Of a stretch of DNA of 35,258 nt, positions 19,929 to 28,719 are shown piece by piece. The notes below the pieces were generated by a model. The model worked only from the letters and a program-made list of their open reading frames with translations. It was not told the DNA's origin and ran no database searches. The DNA is from Stentor coeruleus (Eukaryota > Ciliophora > Heterotrichea > Heterotrichida > Stentoridae), in contig MPUH01000779.1 in assembly GCA_001970955.1 (NCBI GenBank), forward strand, positions 1-35,258, given 5' to 3'. A program made the position numbers and the translations under genes. Each line of letters begins with the position of its first letter. The first letter of the stretch is position 1.

Positions 19929-20558
19929 TTTAGTTTAGTAAGTTATGATGAAAAAAATAATAGACTCAAATTTATATGTTTATTAAAGCTTCAAAATAAA
20001 AGGTGCTATTAATTAAGCTTAAATAGCAAAATGTAATAAATATTACTTATTATTAGACTTAAATGATTGCAGATTAGAATTTTTTAGATATATTATTATT
20101 GCATAAAGCTAGCTTTGAGTTTTTAGTCAATTTAAAATTATATATTTTGCTAAAATTGAAAAAATTATAAAAATAAGATTAGGTTTATCATGAAATCCTT
20201 ACTGAACTATAAATTCTTCAAAATAATATAATATTATTAAGCTAAATGAACTGGTACCTTAAAAAAACAAAATAAAGTGATTTTTAATTCTTAATCGCAA
20301 ACTCTAATATTTTCAAATATAAATCCTTAATAATGCATATTCTTTACCTTTTAAGTAATCCACATTAGCATCTTTAACCTAAAAAACTCAAATTCATAGT
20401 CTATCTAATCAGCAAAACAAATTTATTTTATTCAATCTAATCTCTGAAAATTCCTACAATAATCCTTACAAACTCTAAAAGCACTTTGCTTTAACCTATA
20501 CCCATTATCTCAACTATTCACTAAATCCATGACCTAAATTAAATTAATAATAATTTAC
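19929..20558. other. Spacer between TLC and J-like genes
   Basis: No gene. G-over-C just after the TLC gene, then strikingly G-poor before the J-like gene (20281-20520: about 51 C, 9 G). The 13-mer AATAATCCTTACA occurs at 20458-20470 and also at 18881-18893, each upstream of a + strand gene by about 90-195 nt; it might be a regulatory site or chance. Confidence 0.6.
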
Positions 20559-21038
20559 ATGATAAGAGGTGCCCTTCGAGCTTTATCTAGCCTTGACAAA
20601 GTAAGCTATGTAAAAGTTCCAATCATATACCCCAAAGTCAAGCCTCAAGAGCCGAATGAGCAAGACTACGAAATTCTGAAAATCTCTCCTCAAGCTAGCA
20701 ACCGTGAAATTATCATGGCTTTTCGAGAACTGTCTTTCGCTATACACCCAACTAATAACATGACCCCACAAGCTGCCAAAAAATACGCAGAATTAGTTGA
20801 AGCATATGATCGAATAGCTTTGCACAGAATGGCTGAAAATGGTGTTCCTCAGCCTTACACCGAAGCATATTATCCACCTAAAACCAATACGAAGGTCATT
20901 AAAGAGTTTTTAGAAGAAAATTCTTTTTACACTCCGCATGTTTCAGATAATTACGTACAAGTGCTCTTTGTGTTTTGGGGAGTTTTTGGCTTGTTGCATA
21001 CCCTTTGTCAGATTCACAACCCTTTCTTAAAAACATAA
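20559..21038 (+). CDS. J-like protein with HPT instead of HPD, C-terminal membrane anchor, 159 aa
   Basis: Residues 1-20 are basic and amphipathic (MIRGALRALSSLDKVSYVK), like a mitochondrial presequence. Residues about 36-95 form a DnaJ-type domain (EQDYEILKISPQASNREIIM, then FRELSFAIHPT). The invariant His-Pro-Asp that triggers Hsp70 ATPase is HPT (63-65) here, so canonical Hsp70 stimulation is probably lost, as in J-like proteins of the Pam16/DNAJC type. Residues about 132-150 form one membrane helix (YVQVLFVFWGVFGLLHTL). Plausibly an inner-membrane or ER J-like subunit; the compartment is inferred. ATG 20559, TAA, single exon; ends 67 bases from the convergent next gene. Confidence 0.8.
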   Translation: MIRGALRALSSLDKVSYVKVPIIYPKVKPQEPNEQDYEILKISPQASNREIIMAFRELSFAIHPTNNMTPQAAKKYAELVEAYDRIALHRMAENGVPQPYTEAYYPPKTNTKVIKEFLEENSFYTPHVSDNYVQVLFVFWGVFGLLHTLCQIHNPFLKT

Positions 21039-21105
21039 GTGACTAAAATTACTTTGGTCTATATGAAAATTGACCTTTGTAAGATTTTATATTAAAAATT
21101 ATGTC

Positions 21106-21855
21106 TTAGGATAAATTTTTTTTGAGGTCAACAAGTTTCCAGCCATTGAGGCCTTTTCTGTGGACAATACTTAAAAAGGAGTCTTTTTTCTTTTCAAATC
21201 TTTTAAGGAACTCGTCAACGATTGGGTTTCGGAACTTGCCTTTAGTTCTGATATTGAGTTTTTTAGTTCCAACAAGGCGTTTTGGCATAGATAATCTATT
21301 AGTCAAGACGCTTTCTTGCTTCTTTGGAACGCTAAAGGCGAAATTTTTCATGGACTTTGCCGTTGATAGCCTTTTTTTTCTATCTGGAATGACTAATTGG
21401 ATTTTGGTTTTTAGCATATCCGCCTTCACTTCAGGTAGAGTTACTTGAAGTGAAGCAGTTTCATTAGGAAAAAACATAGACTCAGAACCACAAGATAAAG
21501 TCATTTTACTACACTTCCCTGCATGGAAAAACACTCGAGAGCTGTTTTGAGGGCTTGGCACACGAGATACTACCCTTGATGTCATCGCTGATGGAGATTT
21601 AGTTCTTGGATCAGCTATTGAGCTTATGTATTTTTGGTTACTCATCAAAAAATCTTGGGTATTTCGGTTGTTTCCTGTTTCAGACACATGATGAAAATTA
21701 TCCCGACCTTTAATGTTGAACCATTTATCTGGTATGCTTGATTCCCACATGTACACACGGGGAATATCAACGTGTAACCATGGTTTTGACCTTTGAATTG
21801 GTTCTCTTTGTATGTCTTCGCATGAGCCAAATGGCCTGTACATTCTTCCTTTCAT
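21106..21855 (-). CDS. Hypothetical 249-aa basic protein
   Basis: ATG at 21855 (MKGRMYRPFGSCEDI), TAA stop, single exon. No known domain. The middle is Ser, Thr and Pro rich (about residues 80-110) and the C-terminal 100 residues are strongly basic (KKRLSTAKSMKNF, RLVGTKKLNIRTKGKFR), ending in a charged segment FLKRFEKKKDSFL. No membrane segment or signal peptide. The basic, phospho-site-rich composition would suit a cytoskeleton- or nucleic-acid-associated protein, but that is only an inference. Coding is well supported by the long open frame with normal Trp (TGG) and Cys use. Confidence 0.75.
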   Translation of the reverse strand: MKGRMYRPFGSCEDIQREPIQRSKPWLHVDIPRVYMWESSIPDKWFNIKGRDNFHHVSETGNNRNTQDFLMSNQKYISSIADPRTKSPSAMTSRVVSRVPSPQNSSRVFFHAGKCSKMTLSCGSESMFFPNETASLQVTLPEVKADMLKTKIQLVIPDRKKRLSTAKSMKNFAFSVPKKQESVLTNRLSMPKRLVGTKKLNIRTKGKFRNPIVDEFLKRFEKKKDSFLSIVHRKGLNGWKLVDLKKNLS

Positions 21856-22335
21856 TTTGCCTAATCTTAAAATAACTTTAATTATTGTCAGGTTTCAGAA
21901 TTGATGCTAAAGGTTGACTTTTGTGTTTGATTGAACAGTTTTTAGTTTTAGTTTTGAGATTTTTATGTGTTATAAGAAAAAATTGATGACTAAAAGATCA
22001 GATTGGATGGCGAGAATTTGGCTGGATTGCAGGCGTATAAGGTTTTATATACTTAGTATAACAGTTTTTATTTATTGACTTAGGATATTGTTAGAATATT
22101 TATAATAGTTTGCATAAATATTCCATCTATCTCCAAAATTATTTATAGCATAATGAGGATTACACATAAAATAACATCAAGTCACTTTTCTATAAATCTC
22201 TCTTTTAGTTATAATCTAAAAAATGCTCATTTTAATACCTTTCTTACCTTCATATCAAATTTTATATTAATCATATTTAAAATATTTACCTCTTCTCATA
22301 CAAAAGCAACTCCACCCTGGTTTTCCATAATAAAT
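21856..22335. other. Divergent spacer before AP-3 sigma
   Basis: No gene. It contains the promoters of the 21106-21855 gene (-) and of AP-3 sigma (+). An open frame from 22153 runs into the AP-3 sigma start but its 61 upstream codons do not resemble the family. Composition is G-rich at left and C-rich at right. Confidence 0.6.
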
Positions 22336-22882
22336 ATGATCAAAGCAGTGATCATTATTAACATCTCAGGCAAGGCTCGCATAGTCAAATTCTACGAAGA
22401 CATGGTAACCATTACCTAGAGTAATGATCGCAAAAACGAAATTATATCAAAAATCTACAAAGAATGCACAAGTCGAGGAAACAATTCTTGCCATTACCTA
22501 GAGTAATGATCGCAAAAACGAAATTATATCAAAAATCTACAAAGAATGCACAAGCCGAGGAAACAATTCTTGCAATTTTATCGAAGACTCCAAAATCTGG
22601 AATGACTTCAAAATCATTTTCCGACAATATGCCACTTTATATATCATCTTTGTAGTAGATGAAGGCGAAAATGAACTTGCAATTTTAGACATGATACAAG
22701 TTTTAGTTGAAGTTATGGATAAAAGTTTCCAAAATGTGTGTGAGCTTGATCTAGTTTTTTATCCAGAAAAAATATACTCATTATTAGAAGAAATTATTAT
22801 AGGTGGGATGGTTATAGACACAAACATAGCGGAGATATGGAGAAATGTTAAAGAAGTATTTGACCATGATAAGAAGAAGTAG
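22336..22882 (+). CDS. AP-3 adaptor complex sigma subunit, with intron and assembly duplication
   Basis: Small subunit of the AP-3 clathrin-adaptor-type complex, which sorts cargo from Golgi or endosomes to lysosome-related compartments. Exon 1 22336-22404 (MIKAVIIINISGKARIVKFY), 15-nt intron 22405-22419 (GTAACCATTACCTAG, A10), exon 2 from 22420. An 82-nt tandem copy (22409-22490 and 22491-22572) breaks the frame. With one copy removed, exon 2 reads through CNFIEDS, the sigma signature QYATLYIIFVVDEGENEL, IQVLVEVMDKSFQNVCELDL and MVIDTNIAEIW to TAG 22880, 149 aa in total. These blocks match AP-3 sigma better than AP-1 or AP-2 sigma (CNFLE, MVLETN). The duplication is the same kind as at the single-N sites, so the gene is probably intact in the organism. 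It ends 71 bases before dynamitin. Confidence 0.9.
22409..22572. repeat. 82-nt tandem duplication without N inside AP-3 sigma
   Basis: 22409-22490 and 22491-22572 are identical except one base (AGTCGAGG versus AGCCGAGG). The unit is not a multiple of three, and the second copy lacks the GTAA donor of the intron it partly includes, so it would destroy the gene. It resembles the single-N joins (short direct repeat, one mismatch). It is probably an unmerged overlap whose N was lost, though a real allele cannot be excluded. Confidence 0.9.
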
Positions 22883-22953
22883 ATAGGATATGACGTAATT
22901 AGTTTTGATATGTGAATGTGTATTTGTAGTAATGTCAATAATTTGATTTTACT

Positions 22954-23931
22954 ATGGAAACTAGCCTTGCTGTCTATGAAACACCTGAGCTGCAAAAGAC
23001 CATTGAAGAGATCAATGATGAGATCGAGCCAAAGATGTTTTCTCACAACTTAGGCATTGAAAACAAACCAAGAGAACTGACTTTGCCTGAGATCTTCGAA
23101 ATTTTCAATACAGAGAAGCCTAAGCCTACTATATTTCCTTATATAAAAGACCCAAAAGTTGTCAAGTCGAAGGAACATAGAATTAAAATGATTGAAAGGG
23201 AACTTCAGGCGATATCTGATCTTTTGACAGATGATCCAGATCCAGATCTTTATCTAGAGTTTTCAGAATTGGAAGAAAAACTTATGAGGATTAAAGAAAG
23301 CAGTCAGTCTGAAAGTAAAAAGCACTCATTTCCAAGTAGTAATGTTAAATCATACATTCAAATCCCGGATACTTTTGGCAATGATGTAGCTTATGAAATG
23401 AGTTTGACAGAAACTGAAGATAGAAATAGGTTTAGTCGACTGGAAAACAAGGTCCGTGAATTAGAATTTGCTATTGGCACATGGAAACAGTCTAAGCCAA
23501 TATGTGAAGTTCTTGCTGAGTTCTTGGCAAAGGCAAAATTTTTAAATTTAGAACTTTTAGACAGGATTAAAGAACAAGCTAGGCATCTTGGCACTGATTT
23601 GGATATCATGCTATCAACAGATTCTTCACCGAATACAACTGATAATTCTAAACAGATCAGTGACTTATACCATGATGCTTTTTCAAGTATTTCGAATTAC
23701 CCTAAATTATCACTTTATATGGAAAGACTTAATTGCTGCCCTGGTTTGTACTCTTGTTACACTGATTTAGCTAAGTCATTATTAAACCTTGAAGTGAGTT
23801 CAGAAAATATTTTAGGAAGGACTTCACATAGCTTGATAGCTTTAGAAAATATGAGGGAGGGTTTAGAAGAAAATATTCAAGCTGTGAATAAGAATCTTGA
23901 AATCATTAAGAAGAAAATCCTTAGGAAATAA
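22954..23931 (+). CDS. Dynactin subunit 2 (dynamitin), 325 aa
   Basis: Shoulder subunit of dynactin, the cofactor that makes dynein processive and links it to cargo. The N-terminus keeps the VYETPELQK element (YETSDLPE in animals). The rest is predominantly coiled coil: KEHRIKMIERELQAISDLL; RFSRLENKVRELEFAIGTW, which matches the ...AKVAELEKRLTELETAVG block; LLDRIKEQARHLGTDLDIM; and the C-terminal MREGLEENIQAVNKNLEIIK. Length (325) is shorter than animal dynamitin (about 400), mainly in the N-terminal linker. ATG 22954, TAA, no intron. Heterotrichs are large, motile cells with dynein-driven transport, so the gene is expected. Codon use resembles its neighbours. Confidence 0.87.
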   Translation: METSLAVYETPELQKTIEEINDEIEPKMFSHNLGIENKPRELTLPEIFEIFNTEKPKPTIFPYIKDPKVVKSKEHRIKMIERELQAISDLLTDDPDPDLYLEFSELEEKLMRIKESSQSESKKHSFPSSNVKSYIQIPDTFGNDVAYEMSLTETEDRNRFSRLENKVRELEFAIGTWKQSKPICEVLAEFLAKAKFLNLELLDRIKEQARHLGTDLDIMLSTDSSPNTTDNSKQISDLYHDAFSSISNYPKLSLYMERLNCCPGLYSCYTDLAKSLLNLEVSSENILGRTSHSLIALENMREGLEENIQAVNKNLEIIKKKILRK

Positions 23932-24772
23932 TATAGATGATTGAAACTAAGTTAGAAGTTTTTATTGGTGTGTGGTTTTAATAAGAAAGCTGTTTATTAT
24001 AAAAAAGCCTTAAAGTAGCTTTTTGCTTTCAATAAAATAATTCCAGTGAGCCTTTAGCATAAACAATGAATATTATGTTTATTTTTAAAGGTCACCGAAA
24101 ACTTCAAGGAAAATTTAAATCTTATTTAAGTTGCTTTATACCATTATAAATATTTAAATATACTAGTTTGCAAAATGCTTTTAATTTCTTGTTTAAATAA
24201 CTATGGAATTTTTTGATATCTGTACGAATTTCGAATTTTATTGCCGTTTGATATAACGCCATTTATTTATCTTTTATAAAGTACATATTGATTTCAACAA
24301 TATATGATAAAATAATATTATTATTGCTTTAAAGCACTATTATACATAAAACAATTTTGGTTTCTCCAACTGAATTTTATATTGTTTAGCGTATAAGATT
24401 AAAATATATAATAATTTTTACAATCATGAAAAGCAAATATAAAATTTGTTAAATACAAAGAAAATTAGAATAAAATCAATTAAAATTTCAATTATTATCG
24501 CTTCAATCTAAAACAAGCATTTTAAATTTAATTATTCAAATCATTATTTATCTTGTTGTAAAGAGGTAAGGGCAAATTTGAACTTAAAACTTGCGAGAAA
24601 ATATTATAAACCTAATCTAAACTTTCAATCAATGCATATCATAAAATTCTTACAAAATTTCAGTCATTTAATAGCATCAGAAATGTAAAATATAATTAAA
24701 TCTATTAAGCCATATAATTAAATTCTAATAAAATTAAAATTCATATTCCACAAATTTAAATATCTTTATAAA
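23932..24772. other. AT-rich spacer, 0.84 kb
   Basis: Very AT-rich, stops in every frame, no gene or structured RNA recognised. There is a modest G-to-C skew change from left to right. Confidence 0.6.
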
Positions 24773-25252
24773 ATGGACATCAACGAAATACTTGACTGTA
24801 TGGGGCTACTAAGAATTCCAGTAAAGAAAAATAGTGTTCTATGGAAAAGCTTGCTAGATTGCATAGACACCTCATCTTTCCTCTTAGCCAGGCTCGCAGA
24901 TAGTTTGGAATCTGAGTTAGAAGATGATTCAATGAATAAAGTAGAAATGATAGATGAATATACGACAGATCTCGAAGGTTACGTGGCTCAACAGTTTGTT
25001 TCAACAGTTATGATGTCGGGAAAAGCTTTAAATAGAAAGCTAAGGACTATAATTAAAGGATTCATTAACGAATCAACTGGGAGTTATGATGAAGTTGTGC
25101 TTTCAAATAGCCTGAAAGCATGCAACAAATTCAGGAGGTTTTTAACCAGAAACAAACAATTCATCCAGAATCAGCCGGAATATTCGAGAATTCTATACAG
25201 GTTTATACGATACGGAGATATATTGAGGGAAAAAATTAAGCCTTCTGTTTAG
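24773..25252 (+). CDS. Hypothetical 159-aa helical protein
   Basis: ATG 24773 (MDINEILDCMGLLRI), TAG stop, single exon. It is predicted mostly alpha-helical, without signal peptide or membrane segment. It has an acidic first half (SLESELEDDSMNKVEMIDEY) and a basic second half (KFRRFLTRNKQFIQ, RFIRYGDILREKIK). No family is recognised. The composition and uninterrupted length in a very AT-rich setting support it being a real gene. Confidence 0.7.
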   Translation: MDINEILDCMGLLRIPVKKNSVLWKSLLDCIDTSSFLLARLADSLESELEDDSMNKVEMIDEYTTDLEGYVAQQFVSTVMMSGKALNRKLRTIIKGFINESTGSYDEVVLSNSLKACNKFRRFLTRNKQFIQNQPEYSRILYRFIRYGDILREKIKPSV

Positions 25253-25688
25253 TTAGTATACTTAGATGTTATATAATTTAGTTTCACTGAATAATTAAGG
25301 TTTTTATGGGAAAAGTTTGAAATGTGTGTCCTTGTAGTCGGCAAGAATAAAAAATGAAGTCTGAGATAGTACTTGCACTAGGATTTATAAAGCAAGCATT
25401 AATTATAAAAAAGCTTGGCTACTTTGGAATAATTAAAAGTTTTTTGTGATTTTTTTAGGTAAATTTAGTTAAAACGGGTAGGATTTTTTAGCATTAGGGA
25501 TTTTTAAGTGGAAGACTAATTTTTAATTTTAATTTATTTAAGCCTAGTTGTAGAAAAAGTGATTAGCTTATTGTTAGATGCGAATTGGATGCTTTTTATT
25601 AGTGGATTGTTTGATATGAAAATATATTCAAAATATTCCATCATGCAATGGCATAAAATGAATTCGTCACTATGGCTTAGAGATCGAA

Positions 25689-25736
25689 CTACCATTTGAT
25701 GATGCTACCATTTGATGATGCTATCATTTGATGATA
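25689..25736. repeat. 16-nt unit repeated three times
   Basis: CTACCATTTGATGATG at 25689-25704 and 25705-25720, then CTATCATTTGATGATA at 25721-25736 with two mismatches. A small tandem repeat in non-coding DNA. Confidence 0.85.
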
Positions 25737-26099
25737 AGTACTAATATATTATGTGATTTCAGGTTATTTTAATAGTTTATGCAAAAGCTTCCTTTAGATT
25801 TTACCAATAAGAAAATTTTTCGTAATTTATGAAGCTAGGAAAGTAAGCATATACTTTATGGGATTTCTTAACGAATATGCAAGGAGAGTTTGAATATATG
25901 TAAGAAGAAAGAGGAGTCCATTTATGGAATATGTTCTCCCAGAAATATTAATAATTAGCTTTTAAGAATCAGGAAATAGTATATTTAATGAATTTATTCA
26001 ACTAAAAGTTTACTTTCTGAATTTAGTTCAAAATCAGAACTATAAGATATTGAAATAAGACTAAAGCTGCTCAAGATTACTTAGGAATAAAGGAATTAA

Positions 26100-26378
26100 A
26101 AATGGAAGAAGGCATCGATCGCTGAAGAACTGAAAAGACACTATGAATCAAAAAGTGGGATAAAAATAGATCGGAAGCCTAGATATCCAATGCATTGGGA
26201 ACAATTACTTATGGTAAAACACATTATCACTTCAGTTATGAATAAAACATGATTACAAATAATAAAACAATATTTAGTTGTTAGTGATTCTTCACAAGTT
26301 TACAAATTGAGCAGAATTTGTAAAACTCATAGGTTAATTCAAGAAAAATCACCAGCACTTTACCATCCTGAAAGCCAA
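26100..26378 (+). pseudogene. Protein-like fragment interrupted by one TGA
   Basis: One forward frame is open for 93 codons except for a TGA at 26250-26252. It reads KKASIAEELKRHYESKSGIK ... MHWEQLLMVKHIITSVMNKT, then after the TGA LQIIKQYLVVSDSSQVYKLS ... EKSPALYHPESQ, ending in TAG 26379. There is no ATG at the left end, where TAG and TAA codons crowd. The charged composition is more protein-like than the surroundings. It may be a decayed gene or transposase piece; no family is recognised. Confidence 0.35.
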
Positions 26379-27305
26379 TAGCCAATTTAATGAATCAATA
26401 ATTTGATCCAAAGGTGGTATTTGTTGAAGCAATATTTGCTAAATAAATAAACAAATGAGATTAAAAGCATTTATTCTTTAAAATTCAATAAACAGACACT
26501 TCTTGAAGCATATTTTATTGCAATAAAAATAAGAAATTTATTCTTATGAATTTTATTTAAAGCTAGCAAATGGTTTCGGACATCAAGACTATCATATTTA
26601 CAAGGGAATTGCTATGCTTCTGTAAAGTTTACCTCAAAGATTCGAAGATGCAACATAATTATTGTAAAGTTGCTTATTTGATTAAATAATAATATATATA
26701 CGTATTCAAATAGTAGTAAAAAGTTGTAGTATATAATTGATTATAAATTATAAAAACTTGCTCTATAACACTAAAGTCTCTATTCATTATCAATTGTATC
26801 TCAAGTATTTACTATTATTTTGGTTAACTTAAAAAGATTATTTTCTATTTAAAATACTATTATATGTCTATGAAATAAATTTAATCAATCATCATTCTTC
26901 AAAAGTTATTTATATAATTAAAAAATTCAATATTTTTTTTACAAATTAACTACCATAGCCTTACCTTTATATTTCCAATATAAAATTCTAAAATTCGAAT
27001 TAGTAATAAAAATCATCATAACTAAATTAATATACATTTCTTGTACCCCATTAACGGGCATTTTATTAAAAGTTTCTTATTTTTTATTGAATATTCTTAA
27101 CAAAACAACTTAATTTCAGGTTTTCTCATAGACAGATTTTGCATCATGAATTCATAGATTCTTGACTTAAAACTAATCCCTACAAAAGAGTTTAATTCTC
27201 CTTAGAATAATTAATTTACATGCTTTAAATCTGTAATCTTATCAATAAATATCATTCTATTTGCATATTTACTCTAACACAAACTTAAAAAATACCTTCT
27301 TAGGC

Positions 27306-27758
27306 TTAGATATTGAAAGTAAATAAAAGTTGGATTATCAAGCCCAAATACAAACCGATGTTATAGTAAAATCCATTCTCTATTGACATAATAAACAGTT
27401 GGACCAACTCAATAAAATACGTCAAGTTTTCTGCAAGGATCATCAAAATAGGCTGAAGAACCGACCACTTGTAAATCGTGAAAATGTCGTCAAACAGGTT
27501 TTGGAAATTACACACTGATACAAATTGCGTGAATTGATTTGATAGTTGTTTAAAAGCGCTAAGCTTTGGAGATAAGGTATTTGATGCTAAAGAGGCTATA
27601 TAAGAATCGTAAGCTGAGACTAAAGTTGGGTAAGTATTCATGCAAACGCCGGGTTTACCGTTTTTCTGTAGACCATACTTAAGTCCTATCCAGACCTCAG
27701 CTGAATTGCTAATCTCGCTTGCTTGTATAAAACTAAAAAGTATCACCAGCCAAATCAT
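27306..27758 (-). CDS. Small secreted or membrane protein with signal peptide, 150 aa
   Basis: ATG at 27758. The N-terminus MIWLVILFSFIQASE is a typical signal peptide, with likely cleavage after about residue 13-15. A luminal domain with three Cys (C39, C83 and the N-terminal part lacking others apart from these) follows; it is rich in Ser and Tyr. Hydrophobic segments lie at about residues 100-124 (VLQPILMILAENLTYFIELV) and at the extreme C-terminus (IGLYLGLIIQLLFTF). It could therefore be membrane-anchored by its tail, or its tail may be a GPI-type signal. No family is recognised. Single exon, TAA stop. Only two Cys are clearly visible in the luminal part, so disulphide bonding is possible but not shown. 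Confidence 0.65.
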   Translation of the reverse strand: MIWLVILFSFIQASEISNSAEVWIGLKYGLQKNGKPGVCMNTYPTLVSAYDSYIASLASNTLSPKLSAFKQLSNQFTQFVSVCNFQNLFDDIFTIYKWSVLQPILMILAENLTYFIELVQLFIMSIENGFYYNIGLYLGLIIQLLFTFNI

Positions 27759-28225
27759 TATGAAATAATTAAACTTGTTTATGGATAAATTTTACTCTCC
27801 AGGTATAAAAATTGTGAAAGATGTTTGAGATGAAGATTGCCCTAGAGGAATTATATATTAGTATTTATATTATGTGGGTTAATATAAGAAATTATTGGGA
27901 AATTTGTGGGTTTAAATGTAAAATCTAGAGATATTTGAAAATTATTGTGAATAAAATTGAGGAATAAGTTAGTTTTTAAGTGATGAAAGGGATTTCTGAT
28001 TGAAAAGGCTTCATTTTAACCTTTCTGATTGAAAAGGCTTCATTTTAACCTTCATCTGTTTGGGATTAAAAAACAAATAAAAATGTTTATTCATCTTCCT
28101 AGTTATTACTTCTAACTCAAGTTTTTAGCAAAGATACAGCTACTCTCGATGAAAGACTAGAAAACATCTCCTGAAGCATGATCTCTCTCAAAAATATACA
28201 TTAACCTTAAAAAGCATAACTTTTA
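27759..28225. other. Spacer between secreted-protein gene and TGA-containing ORF
   Basis: Divergent spacer. It holds a 29-nt tandem duplication at 27993-28050. A short stretch at about 28130-28170 (SKDTATLDERLENIS in one forward frame) is protein-like, but it is cut off by TGA and TAA codons before the next ORF, with no GT that could start an intron. Confidence 0.5.
27993..28050. repeat. 29-nt perfect tandem duplication
   Basis: TTTCTGATTGAAAAGGCTTC and onward at 27993-28021 is repeated exactly at 28022-28050. No N lies between the copies. It may be a true tandem repeat or another unmerged overlap. Confidence 0.85.
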
Positions 28226-28576
28226 ATGCTTCATATAAGAAGCAAAATCAAATACCTTGCTGAAGCATCCTTTATCGCCCACCTTTATAAAGAACTCAAT
28301 ATGTTGCAAAAAACCGTAACATCAACTCTGAAATTTCAAACCTTGATTCAATGATCGGTAACCAGCTCGAGTACACGCTCCGTTCGACATAAAAGAAGCA
28401 TAAATTACAATAAAAACTACTCTTCAGATAATGGAAAAACTTGTTCTTATGGACAAACCTTTATAAACATAGACGATCATGAAATCCTTGACAAAATTGA
28501 AGAATATGTTCTTAAAATGGATGAATTCGATAGCTGTTTACATAAAGGTGGTATAAACTTCAAAGAAAAAATGTAA
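28226..28576 (+). CDS. Hypothetical 116-codon ORF with one in-frame TGA
   Basis: ATG 28226 opens MLHIRSKIKYLAEASFIAHL ... TLKFQTLIQ. Codon 43 is TGA (28352-28354), and the same frame continues for 73 codons (SVTSSSTRSVRHKRS ... NIDDHEILDKIEEYVLKMDE ... NFKEKM) to TAA 28574. The surroundings offer no GT...AG of 15-16 nt that would remove the TGA. A single stop in 117 codons is unlikely for random DNA this AT-rich. Options: TGA decoded as an amino acid, a recent nonsense mutation or pseudogene, or a sequence error. The product would be polar with an acidic helical C-terminal part; no family is recognised. Confidence 0.45.
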
Positions 28577-28719
28577 AAATTTATCAATCTCATCAAAGAT
28601 AAGCATAGTAATTTTTATCTAATTACTCTCTAATTATTTATCGAATTTATCACTGAGTATTTACTTTTAACAAAGACTACTTAATAACAATAGTAAATCA
28701 TAATAGGAGAGAAAATAAA

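Larger units (their letters stand above)
25253..27305. other. Long intergenic spacer, 2 kb
   Basis: Holds a 16-nt triplet repeat (25689-25736) and a protein-like fragment at 26100-26378 (separate entries); no intact gene otherwise. The left part is G-over-C (25261-25500: about 49 G, 18 C), the right part C-over-G (27061-27300: about 38 C, 16 G). Confidence 0.6.

Noticed and set aside
22153..22335. N-terminal extension of AP-3 sigma
   Set aside because: The family starts at MIKA...; the 61 upstream codons are promoter-like C-rich DNA.
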